A stretch of 64,000 bases of DNA from Micromonospora polyrhachis (GCF_014203835.1 NZ_JACHJW010000001.1:6460501-6524500); one strand, 5' to 3'. Shown: positions 52,000 to 60,911, numbered from the stretch's first letter. Numbers and translations: made by a program. The notes: a model not told the origin generated them from the letters alone.

Positions 52000-54900
52000 A
52001 TGCAGACTTCGCTGCTTGATGTGCTTGCCAGCCGGGTCCTCATCGCCGATGGAGCGATGGGGACGATGCTGCAGGCAGCCGACCTGAGCCTGGACGACTT
52101 CCAAGGTCACGAGGGCTGCAACGAGATCCTCAACGTCACCCGCCCGGATGTCGTCCGGTCGGTGCACGGTGCCTACTTCGCGGCGGGCGCGGACTGCGTC
52201 GAGACCAACACCTTCGGTGCCAACCTCGGCAACCTGGGGGAGTACGGCATCGAGAACCGGATCGTCGAACTCTCCGAGGCCGGTGCCCGGCTCGCCCGGG
52301 AGGTGGCCGACGACTGGTCGACCCCCGACCGGCCCCGGTTCGTACTCGGTTCGGTCGGCCCGGGGACCAAGTTGCCGACGCTGGGGCACAGCAGCTACGC
52401 CACGCTGCGCCAGGCGTACCTCGACAACGCGGCCGGCCTGCTGACCGGCGGGGCGGACGCGTTGATCATCGAGACCTGCCAGGACCTGTTGCAGGTGAAG
52501 GCGGCTGTGGTCGGTGCCCGGCGGGCGATGGCCGAAGCCGGTCGCAGCGTGCCGCTGATCTGCCACGTCACGGTCGAGACCACCGGCACGATGCTGCTCG
52601 GCAGCGAGATCGGTGCCGCGCTCACCGCCCTGGAGCCGCTGGGGATCGACCTGATCGGGCTCAACTGCGCGACCGGGCCGGCCGAGATGAGCGAACATCT
52701 GCGCTACCTGTCACAGCACGCCCGAGTGCCGCTCTCGGTCATGCCCAATGCGGGTCTGCCCCAGTTGACCGCGAACGGGGCCTACTACCCGTTGACCCCG
52801 GACGAGTTGGCCGAGGCGTTGGACCGGTTCGTCAACGAGTACGGAGTGTCGTTGATCGGCGGCTGTTGCGGGACGACCCCGGAACACATCCGTGCGGTGT
52901 CCGAGCGGCTGCATGGCGCGGCGCCGGCGGTCCGCCAGCCGCAGGCCGAGCGGGGTGTGTCCTCGATCTACCACCACGTGCCGTTCGCCCAGGACGCCAG
53001 CGTGCTGATGGTGGGAGAGCGGACCAACGCCAACGGGTCGAAGGCATTCCGGGAGGCGATGCTGGCCGCTGACTGGCAGGCCTGCGTGGAGATTGCCCGA
53101 GGCCAGGCCCGGGACGGCTCCCATTTGCTGGACCTCTGCGTCGACTATGTCGGTCGGGACGGTACGCAGGACATGCGGGAGCTGGCCGGTCGGTTCGCCA
53201 CCGCCTCCACGCTGCCGATCATGCTGGACTCCACCGAGCCGGCCGTGGTCGAGGCGGGGCTGGAGATGCTTGGCGGACGCTGCGTGGTCAACTCGGTCAA
53301 CTTCGAGGACGGCGACGGCCCGACCTCCCGCTATGCCCGGGTCATGCCGATCATCAAGGAGCACGGCGCGGCGGTGGTGGCGCTGCTGATCGACGAGGAG
53401 GGGCAGGCCCGTACCGCCGAGTGGAAGGTGCGGGTCGCCGAGCGGCTCATCGCGGATCTGACCGGCCGGTGGGGGCTGGCGCTGTCCGACATCCTGATCG
53501 ACGCGTTGACCTTCCCGATCGCCACCGGCCAGGAGGAGACCCGCCGGGACGGGATCGAGACCATCGAGGCGATCCGGGAGATCGCCCGTCGCCACCCGGA
53601 GGTCAACTTCACCCTCGGCGTCTCCAACATCTCGTTCGGGCTGAACCCGGCGGCCCGGCAGGTGCTCAACTCGGTGTTCCTGCACGAGTGTGTGCAGGCC
53701 GGCCTGACCAGTGCGATCGTGCACGCCAGCAAGATCCTGCCGATGTCGAAGATCCCCGAGGAGCAGCGCGAGGTGGCGCTGGACCTGGTCTACGACCGGC
53801 GGCGGGAGGGCTACGACCCGGTGCAGCGGTTCATCGAGCTCTTCGAGGGGGTGGACGCTGCTTCGGCCCGAGCCGGCCGGGCAGAGGAACTGGCTGCCCT
53901 GCCCCTGGACGAACGGCTCAAGCGACGCATCATCGACGGTGAACGCAACGGTCTGGAGGCCGATCTCGACGCGGCGTTGACCACCCGATCCGCTCTGGTG
54001 ATCATCAACGAGATCCTGCTCGACGGGATGAAGGTCGTCGGCGAGCTGTTCGGCTCCGGGCAGATGCAGTTGCCGTTCGTGTTGCAGTCGGCCGAGGTGA
54101 TGAAGACGGCCGTGGCCTACCTCGAACCGCACATGGACAAGGCCGATGACGCAGGCAAGGGGCGGATCGTCCTCGCCACGGTCAAGGGCGACGTGCACGA
54201 CATCGGCAAGAACCTGGTGGACATCATCCTGTCCAACAACGGCTACGAGGTCGTCAACATCGGCATCAAACAGCCGATCAACGCGATCCTGGACGCGGCC
54301 GAGCAGCACCGGGCCGACGCCATCGGGATGTCCGGGCTGCTGGTCAAGAGCACGGTCATCATGAAGGAGAACCTGGAGGAGATGACCGCCCGGGGCGTGG
54401 CCGAACGGTGGCCGGTGCTGCTGGGGGGTGCCGCGCTGACCCGCGCCTACGTCGAGGACGACCTGCGTGCCATGTTCCCCGGTCAGGTGCACTACGCCCG
54501 GGACGCGTTCGAGGGACTGTCCCTGATGGACCGGGTGATGACGGCCAAGCGGGGCGGCGCGGCGGTGGTGGACCCGGAGCGGGAGGCGGCGCTGGCGGCC
54601 CGCCGAGCCCGCCGCGAGCGGCAGCGGGCGATGGTCACCGAGGCGTTGCCCGACCTCGACGATGCGTCGGTACGCTCCGACGTCGCACGCGACGCCGAGG
54701 TGCCGAAGCCGCCGTTCTTCGGCACCCGGGTGGTGAAGGGTATTCCGCTGGCCGACTACGCGGCGTTGCTTGACGAGCGGGCCACGTTCCTCGGGCAGTG
54801 GGGACTGCGTGGTGCGCGTGGCGGCTCCGGCCCCTCCTACGAGGAGTTGGTGGAGACCGAGGGGCGGCCCCGGTTGCGCTACTGGTTGGACCGGCTGACC

Positions 54901-55530
54901 GCCGACAAGGTGTTGGAGGCGGCGGTCGTCTACGGCTACTTCCCGGCCTACTCGGAGGGCAACGAACTGGTGGTGCTCGACGAGAACGGGCACAGTGAGC
55001 GGGCGCGGTTCGCCTTCCCCCGGCAGCGGCAGGAGCGGCGGTTGTGCCTGGCCGACTTCTTCCGGCCTCGGGACGAGACCCTGGACCGGGGGGAGACGCT
55101 GGACGTGGTGGCGCTGCAACTGGTCACCGTCGGTCAGCCGATCAGCGAGTACACGGCGAAGATGTTCGCCCGGGACGAGTATCGCGACTATCTGGAGGTG
55201 CACGGCCTGTCCGTGCAGCTCACCGAGGCGTTGGCCGAGTACTGGCACCGGCGGATCCGGGCCGAGCTGACCCTTCCCGACGGTCGTACGCTGGCCGCCG
55301 ACGACCCGGCGGACCTGGCCGGCCTGCTGCGGAACGACTATCGGGGCTGCCGGTACGCCTTCGGCTATCCGGCCTGTCCGGACTTGGAGGACCGGGCGAA
55401 GGTCGTCGAACTGTTGGGGGCGGAGCGGATCGGGGTGCAGTTGTCGGAGGAGTTCCAGCTCGTACCGGAGCAGGCCACCGACGCGATCGTCGTACACCAC
55501 CCGGAGGCGAGTTACTTCAACGCCAAGTGA
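52000..55530 (+). CDS. metH: Cobalamin-dependent methionine synthase
   Basis: This 1176-residue MetH has all modules: homocysteine-binding domain with zinc Cys in LIGLNCATGP and IGGCCGTTPEHI; pterin-binding domain (MVGERTNANGSKAFREAML, GVSNISFGLNP); helical cap; cobalamin domain with GDVHDIGKNLVDIILSNNGYEVVNIG (DxHxxG, about residue 731); and the C-terminal AdoMet/reactivation domain (YFPAYSEGNELVVL, AEALAEYWHRRIRAEL, YRGCRYAFGYPACPDLEDRAKVVELLGAERIGVQLSEEFQLVPEQATDAIVVHHPEASYF). It transfers the methyl group of 5-methyl-THF to homocysteine via B12. A long leader (51712-51999) precedes it. Confidence 0.97.
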   Translation: MQTSLLDVLASRVLIADGAMGTMLQAADLSLDDFQGHEGCNEILNVTRPDVVRSVHGAYFAAGADCVETNTFGANLGNLGEYGIENRIVELSEAGARLAREVADDWSTPDRPRFVLGSVGPGTKLPTLGHSSYATLRQAYLDNAAGLLTGGADALIIETCQDLLQVKAAVVGARRAMAEAGRSVPLICHVTVETTGTMLLGSEIGAALTALEPLGIDLIGLNCATGPAEMSEHLRYLSQHARVPLSVMPNAGLPQLTANGAYYPLTPDELAEALDRFVNEYGVSLIGGCCGTTPEHIRAVSERLHGAAPAVRQPQAERGVSSIYHHVPFAQDASVLMVGERTNANGSKAFREAMLAADWQACVEIARGQARDGSHLLDLCVDYVGRDGTQDMRELAGRFATASTLPIMLDSTEPAVVEAGLEMLGGRCVVNSVNFEDGDGPTSRYARVMPIIKEHGAAVVALLIDEEGQARTAEWKVRVAERLIADLTGRWGLALSDILIDALTFPIATGQEETRRDGIETIEAIREIARRHPEVNFTLGVSNISFGLNPAARQVLNSVFLHECVQAGLTSAIVHASKILPMSKIPEEQREVALDLVYDRRREGYDPVQRFIELFEGVDAASARAGRAEELAALPLDERLKRRIIDGERNGLEADLDAALTTRSALVIINEILLDGMKVVGELFGSGQMQLPFVLQSAEVMKTAVAYLEPHMDKADDAGKGRIVLATVKGDVHDIGKNLVDIILSNNGYEVVNIGIKQPINAILDAAEQHRADAIGMSGLLVKSTVIMKENLEEMTARGVAERWPVLLGGAALTRAYVEDDLRAMFPGQVHYARDAFEGLSLMDRVMTAKRGGAAVVDPEREAALAARRARRERQRAMVTEALPDLDDASVRSDVARDAEVPKPPFFGTRVVKGIPLADYAALLDERATFLGQWGLRGARGGSGPSYEELVETEGRPRLRYWLDRLTADKVLEAAVVYGYFPAYSEGNELVVLDENGHSERARFAFPRQRQERRLCLADFFRPRDETLDRGETLDVVALQLVTVGQPISEYTAKMFARDEYRDYLEVHGLSVQLTEALAEYWHRRIRAELTLPDGRTLAADDPADLAGLLRNDYRGCRYAFGYPACPDLEDRAKVVELLGAERIGVQLSEEFQLVPEQATDAIVVHHPEASYFNAK

Positions 55531-55555
55531 TGGCCACCTGACCTGAACCTCCGAA

Positions 55556-55587
55556 GTGGCCGGGCCGGTGTACACCGGCCCGGCCAC
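55556..55587. terminator. Perfect 32-base palindromic terminator
   Basis: GTGGCCGGGCCGGTGT (55556-55571) and its exact complement (55572-55587) form a 16-base-pair stem without mismatch. It sits between the convergent metH and ABC-permease genes. Confidence 0.7.
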
Positions 55588-55611
55588 TGGTCGGGTGACG
55601 TCGCGGTCGGA

Positions 55612-56409
55612 TCAGATGACGTCGCGGCGCATCGGAGCGATGACCGCGGCCGTGGCCGCGACGAGTGCGTACGCCACGAGCAGCAGGGCACCGACCGCCG
55701 GTGGCAGCAGCTCGATGGGGTTCGTGGCGAGCTGTTCCGACATGGCGTCAGCGAGGTAGGTGAAGTCGGTCAGGGACGCGGTCGCGCCGCCGGGCAGGAG
55801 CGGATAGATGGCGTTGACTCCGGGGATCATCATGAGCAGGGTCTCACCCAGGTACAGGTAGCCGACCACCACGCACAGCGCCGCGACCTGGTTGCGGATG
55901 AGCGCGCCGATACCGACGCCGATCAGCAGGTAGGTCACCATCGCGACGGCGATGCGGGCGAGCAGGGCCAGTACGGTCCCGGCGGGCAGGCCGAGCGACA
56001 CGCCCCGGGCGGCGGCGACGCCGAAGAATGCCACGGCGGCGGTGCCGGCGAGGACGGTTCCGTAGGCGAGGCCGGCGACTCCGTACGCGACGAGCTTGGC
56101 GGCCAGCACCTGCCAGCGGCGCGGGGCGAACAGAAAGGTGACCGTGGCGGTGTGGTGCCGGTATTCGGAGGTCACCGCGACCGTGCCGATGGCGGCGGGG
56201 ATGAAGGCGGTGAAGCCGAGGATGCCGAGAATGGACCGGATACCCTCCTCGGTGTCCAGACCGGGCATCGGCGGGGTGAAGTTCTCGGGGCCGATGAGTG
56301 TCATGCTGCCGACCAGCCCGCCGCCGAGGAGCGCGGCGGCCAGTAGCAGACCCCACCACATCGGGGTTGCCAGCAGTTTGCGGAACTCCGCGTTGACTAT
56401 CCGTCCCAT
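55612..56409 (-). CDS. ABC-2-type permease
   Basis: This 265-residue membrane protein has six hydrophobic segments, including WWGLLLAAALLGGGLVGSMTLI, ILGFTAFIPAAIGTVAVTSE, AYGVAGLAYGTVLAGTAAVAFF, TVLALLARIAVAMVTYLLIGVGIGALI and AVGALLLVAYALVAATAAVIAP. SEYRHHTATVTFLFAPRRWQVLAAKLVAY is the typical ABC-2 NatB-like loop. Start ATG 56409 overlaps the ATPase stop by 13 bases, so the two form the transporter. Substrate unknown; drugs or lipids are possible. Confidence 0.88.
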   Translation of the reverse strand: MGRIVNAEFRKLLATPMWWGLLLAAALLGGGLVGSMTLIGPENFTPPMPGLDTEEGIRSILGILGFTAFIPAAIGTVAVTSEYRHHTATVTFLFAPRRWQVLAAKLVAYGVAGLAYGTVLAGTAAVAFFGVAAARGVSLGLPAGTVLALLARIAVAMVTYLLIGVGIGALIRNQVAALCVVVGYLYLGETLLMMIPGVNAIYPLLPGGATASLTDFTYLADAMSEQLATNPIELLPPAVGALLLVAYALVAATAAVIAPMRRDVI

Positions 56410-57350
56410 TGGGCACCTACCGGTTCGTGAGTGGCCTTCGCCTGGTCGGCGGTGAGGCGAAGGAAGAGCTCTTCGAGGCTGCTGTCGTCGGTGCGGAGTT
56501 CGTACACCCGCAACTGGTGCGACGCGGCCAGGTCGGCGACGTAGGCGACATCCGCCCCGTGTACCCGCAGCTGGTCGGGCCCCAGCGCCTCGACGCGCGG
56601 CGCGGGGGGGCCAGCCTTCGGATCGGCGGTCAGGACCGTGGCCAGGGCCCCGGCGTCGGGCGAGCGGACCAGCACCGCGGGCGACCCGGCGAGCTGTGCC
56701 CACGGTCCGGCCGCGACCAGTTCACCGCGCTGGATCACGACCACGTCGTCCACGAGTTGTTCGACCTCGCTGAGCACGTGGCTGGAGACGAGGATGGTGC
56801 GGCCCTGGTCGGCCAGGCTGCGTAGGAACTCACGCAGCCATGACATGCCGGCCGGGTCGAGGCCGTTGCTCGGTTCGTCGAGCAGGAGCACCTGCGGGTC
56901 GCCGAGGAGGGCGGTGGCGAGGTTGAGCCGCTGTCGCATACCGGTGGAGAAACCACGCGTGCGCCGGTTGGCCGCGTCGGTCAGACCGAGCAGCGCCAGC
57001 ACTTCGGTGACCCGGTCGGAGCGGTGTCCGCCCATCGCGGCATAGATCCGTAGGTGGTCGCGGGCGGTGTGGCCGGGGTGGAAGGCGGTGGCGTCGAAGA
57101 CCGCGCCGACGGTGCGCGAGGGGTGGGACAGCCGCTGGTAGCGCTGGCCGCCGATCGTCGCGGTGCCCGAGGTGGGGGAGACGAGCCCGGTGAGCATCCG
57201 CATCGTGGTGGTCTTGCCCGCGCCGTTCGGGCCGAGGAAACCGGTGACCCGACCTGGTTCGACGGTGAAGCTCAGATCGTGTACGGCGGTGATGTCGCCG
57301 AACCGCTTCGTCAGGTGGGATACCTGGATCGGGAGACGTTCGCGGGTCAT
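56397..57350 (-). CDS. ABC-2-type transporter ATPase
   Basis: This 317-residue ATPase has Walker A FLGPNGAGKTTTMRMLTGL, signature FSTGMRQRLNLATALLGDPQV, Walker B LLLDEPSNGLDPAGMSWLREFL and H-loop SSHVLSEVEQLVDDVVVI. It has a C-terminal extension (APRVEALGPDQLRVHGADVAYVADLAAS...) as in drug-export ATPases. The PH-like gene upstream ends in an ATGA-type overlap with its start. It energises the adjacent permease. Confidence 0.95.
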   Translation of the reverse strand: MTRERLPIQVSHLTKRFGDITAVHDLSFTVEPGRVTGFLGPNGAGKTTTMRMLTGLVSPTSGTATIGGQRYQRLSHPSRTVGAVFDATAFHPGHTARDHLRIYAAMGGHRSDRVTEVLALLGLTDAANRRTRGFSTGMRQRLNLATALLGDPQVLLLDEPSNGLDPAGMSWLREFLRSLADQGRTILVSSHVLSEVEQLVDDVVVIQRGELVAAGPWAQLAGSPAVLVRSPDAGALATVLTADPKAGPPAPRVEALGPDQLRVHGADVAYVADLAASHQLRVYELRTDDSSLEELFLRLTADQAKATHEPVGAQWDG

Positions 57351-57718
57351 CGGAGGGTCGCAATCGTGTGTCGGATCGCATCCGCGAGTTCCGAGGCGGC
57401 CGGATCGGAGAGCACGACCTCGTCGAACTCACCACCGGCCGTGGTGCGGTCGAGGACGAGGTGCAGGCCGGGGCTGCCCCGGCGGGCCGATACGAGTTGG
57501 CGGGGGCCGCCGAAGATGCCCCAGATGCCGATCTTGGTGAAGCCGGACACCACGTACCCGCTACGGGCGCCGCGTGCCAGGCTCAACGGCTTGTCGACGC
57601 AGGTGACGTGCCGTACCGAGGTGAGCGGAATGGTCAGCTGGTCACGTCGGATCCAGATTCGCTCTCCGGCGGTGAACCGGATGTCGATCCGTTGGTCGGT
57701 CAAGGTCACCGATGCCAT
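57347..57718 (-). CDS. Small PH-like domain protein
   Basis: This 123-residue protein reads as an antiparallel beta-sheet with a C-terminal helix: SVTLTDQRIDIRFTAGERIWIRRDQLTIPLTSVRHVTCV..., GIWGIFGGPRQLVSARRGSPGLHLVLDRTTAGG, ELADAIRHTIATL. This order fits the bacterial PH-fold. It overlaps the ATPase gene by four bases, suggesting the same operon; function unknown, perhaps membrane-surface binding or regulation. Confidence 0.75.
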   Translation of the reverse strand: MASVTLTDQRIDIRFTAGERIWIRRDQLTIPLTSVRHVTCVDKPLSLARGARSGYVVSGFTKIGIWGIFGGPRQLVSARRGSPGLHLVLDRTTAGGEFDEVVLSDPAASELADAIRHTIATLR

Positions 57719-58332
57719 GAGTCGTTTCCTTCCGTCGTGCCCGGGTCGTCTGTGGGCCCAGGGCTGTCCTCGCTGGTGTCGTTGCTGGTGCTCGGCTGGT
57801 CGACCGGCAGCAGGATGGTCGCCAGTAGCCGGGGTACCCGTCCCTGGTCGGGCTGGTTGGCCAGCAGTGGGCGGAGGACCTCGGTGAGGTCGTTGGCGAA
57901 CCTGGCCAGTTCCGCGTCGGTCAGGTGCAACACGATCTGCTGGTAGCCGGCACCGTCGGCGGCGAGGTCGATGTGGTCCCGGGCGAGATACCGGGAGAAG
58001 TCGGAGAGCAGGCCCGACACGAAGGCGGTGAAGTAGCGGGCGTGGTCCTCCGGGGTGGCCGAGGCCAGTGTCGCCGGATCGAGGGTTGCGCCGTGCGCGG
58101 GTAGCGCGTACACCCGTTCGACCGTGCCGCGTACCTTTCGCTCCTCGACCACGTCGAGGATTCCACCCTTGACCAGCATCGCCAGATGCCGGTACAGCGT
58201 GGCCTGTGGGATGTCCGGCAAGAGTGCGACAAGTTCCCGGGGGGTGTGTCGGGCGCCAGCGACGGCGCGGAGGATCCGGATCCGGGCCGGATGTAGCGCC
58301 AGTTCGGCCCAGCGCTCTGTCGGGCTTTCCAT
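57706..58332 (-). CDS. Winged-helix (ArsR-like) transcriptional regulator
   Basis: This 208-residue regulator starts at ATG 58332. Its winged helix is LALHPARIRILRAVAGARHTPRELVALLPDIPQATLYRHLAMLVKGGILDVVEERKVRGTVERVYAL, of the ArsR/PadR-like type, followed by a helical domain with HARYFTAFVSGLLSDFSRYLARDHIDL. The C-terminal ~40 residues are Asp/Ser/Pro-rich. It overlaps the PH-like gene by 13 bases. A palindrome directly upstream of its start is the probable operator, so it likely autoregulates the regulator-PH-ABC operon. Confidence 0.85.
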   Translation of the reverse strand: MESPTERWAELALHPARIRILRAVAGARHTPRELVALLPDIPQATLYRHLAMLVKGGILDVVEERKVRGTVERVYALPAHGATLDPATLASATPEDHARYFTAFVSGLLSDFSRYLARDHIDLAADGAGYQQIVLHLTDAELARFANDLTEVLRPLLANQPDQGRVPRLLATILLPVDQPSTSNDTSEDSPGPTDDPGTTEGNDSWHR

Positions 58333-58342
58333 GGCCGCAACG

Positions 58343-58364
58343 TTATCATTATCGAGAATGAGAA
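58343..58364. promoter_or_regulatory. 22-base palindromic operator candidate
   Basis: TTATCATTATCGAGAATGAGAA is an inverted repeat with two mismatched pairs, centred at 58353/58354 and eleven bases upstream of the regulator's ATG. It is strikingly AT-rich for this genome and likely to be bound by the adjacent winged-helix protein. Confidence 0.55.
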
Positions 58365-58496
58365 TGAAATTGGCCTCCGGCTGCCCGTACCCGAGGTGGC
58401 GAATCACGCGATATGTGCCGGGGTAGGTGGTGGGCTCGGGAGTCGCCGGGAAGCATCGACCTCGTTCGGTGTGACTGTGGCGGCGAGGAGGATCTC

Positions 58497-59228
58497 GTGG
58501 GAAAGCGGATGGAGACCGGGTCGCGACGGATGTGGACCCTGGGCGGCCTGCTCACCGTGCTGGTCGTCACCCTGGCTTGCGGGCTGAGCCCGAACGGCGA
58601 GTCGGATGGCGACCCGGGCGGTGCGCCGGGCTCATCGGCCGGGTCGGAGGACGGGACGATGACCGCGGCGGAGTTCGAGCGGGACGTCGAGGGGGCCGTC
58701 GAGGTCGCCGAGCAGTACTGGCGGCAGCGGCTTGCGGAGGCCGGGCAGCGGTTTGAGGCGATTCGTCGGGTGGTCGCCTACCAGCGGGACGGTGAACTCG
58801 CGTGTGCCGGGGAGTCGGTGCCCCGCAACAACGCCGTCTACTGTCCGGCCGGGGACTTCATCGCGTACGACGTCAACTGGGCGGTGACGGCGTTCCGGCG
58901 GATCGGGGACGCCTTCCTGTTCTATCTGCTCGGTCACGAGTACGCCCACGGCGTCCAGGTCCGGTTGGGCATCCGGTACGAGTTCACGATCCAGCAGGAG
59001 TTGCAGGCCGACTGCATGGCCGGGGCGTACATCGGTGACTCGGTGAAGGCGGGGTCGCTGGCCCTGGCCGATGGCGACCTCGACGAGTTGCGCAACGGGC
59101 TGCTCGCGGTGGGCGACGCCCCTGGGCAGCCGTGGTTCGCCGAGGGTGCCCATGGTACGGCGGAACAGCGGACCGCCTCGTTCTTCGCCGGCTACGAACG
59201 CTCGCTGGCCGCCTGCGAGCTGAAATGA
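58497..59228 (+). CDS. Lipoprotein neutral zinc metallopeptidase
   Basis: This 243-residue protein from GTG 58497 (GAGGAGG site) has a signal with lipobox (LLTVLVVTLACGLSP) and an acidic/Gly/Ser linker. The protease motif is FLFYLLGHEYAHGVQVRLGI (HExxH), with a probable Glu ligand in QQELQADCMAGAYIGDSV, as in the YpfJ/neutral zinc metallopeptidase family. It is a surface-anchored protease by prediction. It lies 82 bases upstream of the small aromatic peptide gene on the same strand; whether it processes that peptide is unknown. Confidence 0.88.
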   Translation: MGKRMETGSRRMWTLGGLLTVLVVTLACGLSPNGESDGDPGGAPGSSAGSEDGTMTAAEFERDVEGAVEVAEQYWRQRLAEAGQRFEAIRRVVAYQRDGELACAGESVPRNNAVYCPAGDFIAYDVNWAVTAFRRIGDAFLFYLLGHEYAHGVQVRLGIRYEFTIQQELQADCMAGAYIGDSVKAGSLALADGDLDELRNGLLAVGDAPGQPWFAEGAHGTAEQRTASFFAGYERSLAACELK

Positions 59229-59310
59229 ATCCAGGTCTGGCGCTCGTTGTTCTCAGCTAGTTAGACTTCAACAAATTTCGATGACTCTATCGAACTGGGA
59301 GGGAGACGGC

Positions 59311-59391
59311 ATGCTTCGCTACCTGACTGCGGTCAAGCGGCGCGCCACCCGGGCGACGCGTGGCACCTGGTACTACTACCCGATCTACTAA
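59311..59391 (+). CDS. 26-residue P450-associated peptide precursor candidate
   Basis: This 26-codon ORF has a strong GGAGGGAG ribosome site five bases upstream of the ATG. The product begins MLRYLTAVKRRATRATRG, an Arg/Lys-rich amphipathic leader-like segment, and ends TWYYYPIY with the stop directly after the last Tyr. The C-terminal aromatic tail (Trp, four Tyr, Pro) is the type of core that P450 enzymes cross-link in known RiPPs such as tryptorubin-type atropopeptides, cittilin and biarylitides. The next gene is a P450; a strong hairpin (59408-59465) follows, compatible with partial termination giving extra precursor mRNA. Size is too small for routine gene callers. The function is inferred from context, not proven. 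Confidence 0.75.
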   Translation: MLRYLTAVKRRATRATRGTWYYYPIY

Positions 59392-59407
59392 CCAGAAACG
59401 ACACTCG

Positions 59408-59465
59408 ATGCCCACCGCCACACCGGGCCGGTACGACCCAGCCCGGCGACCAGGGCGGTGGGCAT
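59408..59465 (+). terminator. Hairpin between peptide precursor and P450
   Basis: ATGCCCACCGCC (59408-59419) pairs perfectly with GGCGGTGGGCAT (59454-59465). Inside, CCGGGC and GCCCGG form a second stem. It lies 16 bases after the peptide stop and 39 bases before the P450 ATG, so it could act as an attenuator that sets precursor/enzyme stoichiometry. Confidence 0.65.
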
Positions 59466-59504
59466 CAGCGTGTCCAAGCAGCCGATGAAGTGTGGGGGTG
59501 TCCG

Positions 59505-60911
59505 ATGGCATCGTGGTGGAGCCGGCTCAGCCGGGGAGGACCCACCGAGGTCGGATCCGTTCCAGTGCCCGGACCGAAGGGACTGCCCTACGTCGGTTCC
59601 GCGCTGGACTACGAGGACGATCCACTGGGCTGGATGATCCGGACCCGGACCGAGTACGGCGACGTGGTGCGGCTCGACCCGGAGAGCATCGTGGTGCACG
59701 ATCCGCGACTGGTCCACCACGTCCTGGTGGAGACGAACGCCGACTTCATCCTCGACAACTCCTTCGTGGGCGGTCGGCGGGGCCGGCAGGAACTCCTCGA
59801 CGGGCTACCCGAGTGGATGACCGTCCGCCGCTACCTCAACCGAGGACTCGTCCGGCCAGTGCTGCTCGCCCACGTCGGGCGGATCGAGCAGCGGATGAGG
59901 CGCACCGTGGACGCGCTCGCGGGCCGAGACGCGGACCTCTTCGACGAGGCCCAGCGGATGCTCGGCGCGGCCACCGCCGACTACTGCATCGGCGGCGGGG
60001 ACGACGACGTGGACGCAGTGGCGCGGGCCGTCGAGGAGGTGTTCTGGGCCTCGCTCGACGTCACCGACAGCAAGGAGTCCCGCCTTCCGATCGGCCCCCG
60101 GCCGGTGGCCCGGCGGGCACGAGCGCTCAACACCAACCTGGTGGAGACACTGACCGACCTGGTCCGCCGCCGCCGGGCCGAGTCCCGCCCGGAGCAGCCC
60201 CGGGACGTACTCGACGGCCTGCTGGACCATCCGCTGAACCTGCCGGACCGGGAGGTCGTCGGCGTGGTCCGGCTGCTGATCGTCACCTCGCACGGGCCGG
60301 CCGGCGCCGCCCTGTCTTGGTGCCTGCTGCGCCTCGCCGAGCAACCGGCCCTGCTGCGCGCGGTCCGGGACGAGATCATCACCACTCCGGTCCACCCGGA
60401 CCGGCTGCCCGGGGAGGACTGGCCGTTGACCTCCGCCGTGCTCAAGGAGACGTTGCGGATGCACCCGCCGAACTGGGCGATGGGTCGTACGGTGGCCGTA
60501 CCCACCTTGCTCGGACCGTACCGGCTGCCGGCGGGTGAACGGGTGCTCTTCAGCCCCTACCTGATCCACCGCGATCCCCGCCACTGGACCGATCCGGAGA
60601 TTTTCCACCCCGAGCGGTGGCTGGCCGCGACCCGGCCGCACAGCGAGCACGCGTACCTGCCGTTCGGGGCCGGCACCCGGGTCTGCCCGGGAGCCCGGCT
60701 CGGCCCGGTGCAACTGGCCATCGCGTTGGCGACGATCGTCCGTGATCACTCGCTGTCCTTTCCTCCGCTGGACACCGTCCAGCCAGCAACCAGCACGCTG
60801 CTGGTACCGGTGCACGCGGTGGGCCGGTGGAGCCGGTTGCCCGGTGCCGCTGCGGAGCGGGCGGCGACGGTGACCGCCGAACGGTCCGGGCGGAGCCCCA
60901 CCGGCCCCTGA
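59505..60911 (+). CDS. Cytochrome P450, probable peptide cross-linking enzyme
   Basis: This 468-residue P450 starts at ATG 59505. The K-helix ExxR is VLKETLRMHPPNWAMGR and the haem loop is YLPFGAGTRVCPGARLG. The I-helix reads VRLLIVTSHGPAGAALSWCLL, without the usual acid-Thr pair (A/G-G-x-E/D-T-T), unlike the P450 in the diterpene operon. Altered I-helices are seen in P450s that couple aromatic rings rather than insert oxygen. Immediately downstream of the 26-residue aromatic-tailed peptide, it is the candidate macrocyclase. No ferredoxin gene is adjacent. The HAD gene follows by 52 bases. Confidence 0.9.
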   Translation: MASWWSRLSRGGPTEVGSVPVPGPKGLPYVGSALDYEDDPLGWMIRTRTEYGDVVRLDPESIVVHDPRLVHHVLVETNADFILDNSFVGGRRGRQELLDGLPEWMTVRRYLNRGLVRPVLLAHVGRIEQRMRRTVDALAGRDADLFDEAQRMLGAATADYCIGGGDDDVDAVARAVEEVFWASLDVTDSKESRLPIGPRPVARRARALNTNLVETLTDLVRRRRAESRPEQPRDVLDGLLDHPLNLPDREVVGVVRLLIVTSHGPAGAALSWCLLRLAEQPALLRAVRDEIITTPVHPDRLPGEDWPLTSAVLKETLRMHPPNWAMGRTVAVPTLLGPYRLPAGERVLFSPYLIHRDPRHWTDPEIFHPERWLAATRPHSEHAYLPFGAGTRVCPGARLGPVQLAIALATIVRDHSLSFPPLDTVQPATSTLLVPVHAVGRWSRLPGAAAERAATVTAERSGRSPTGP

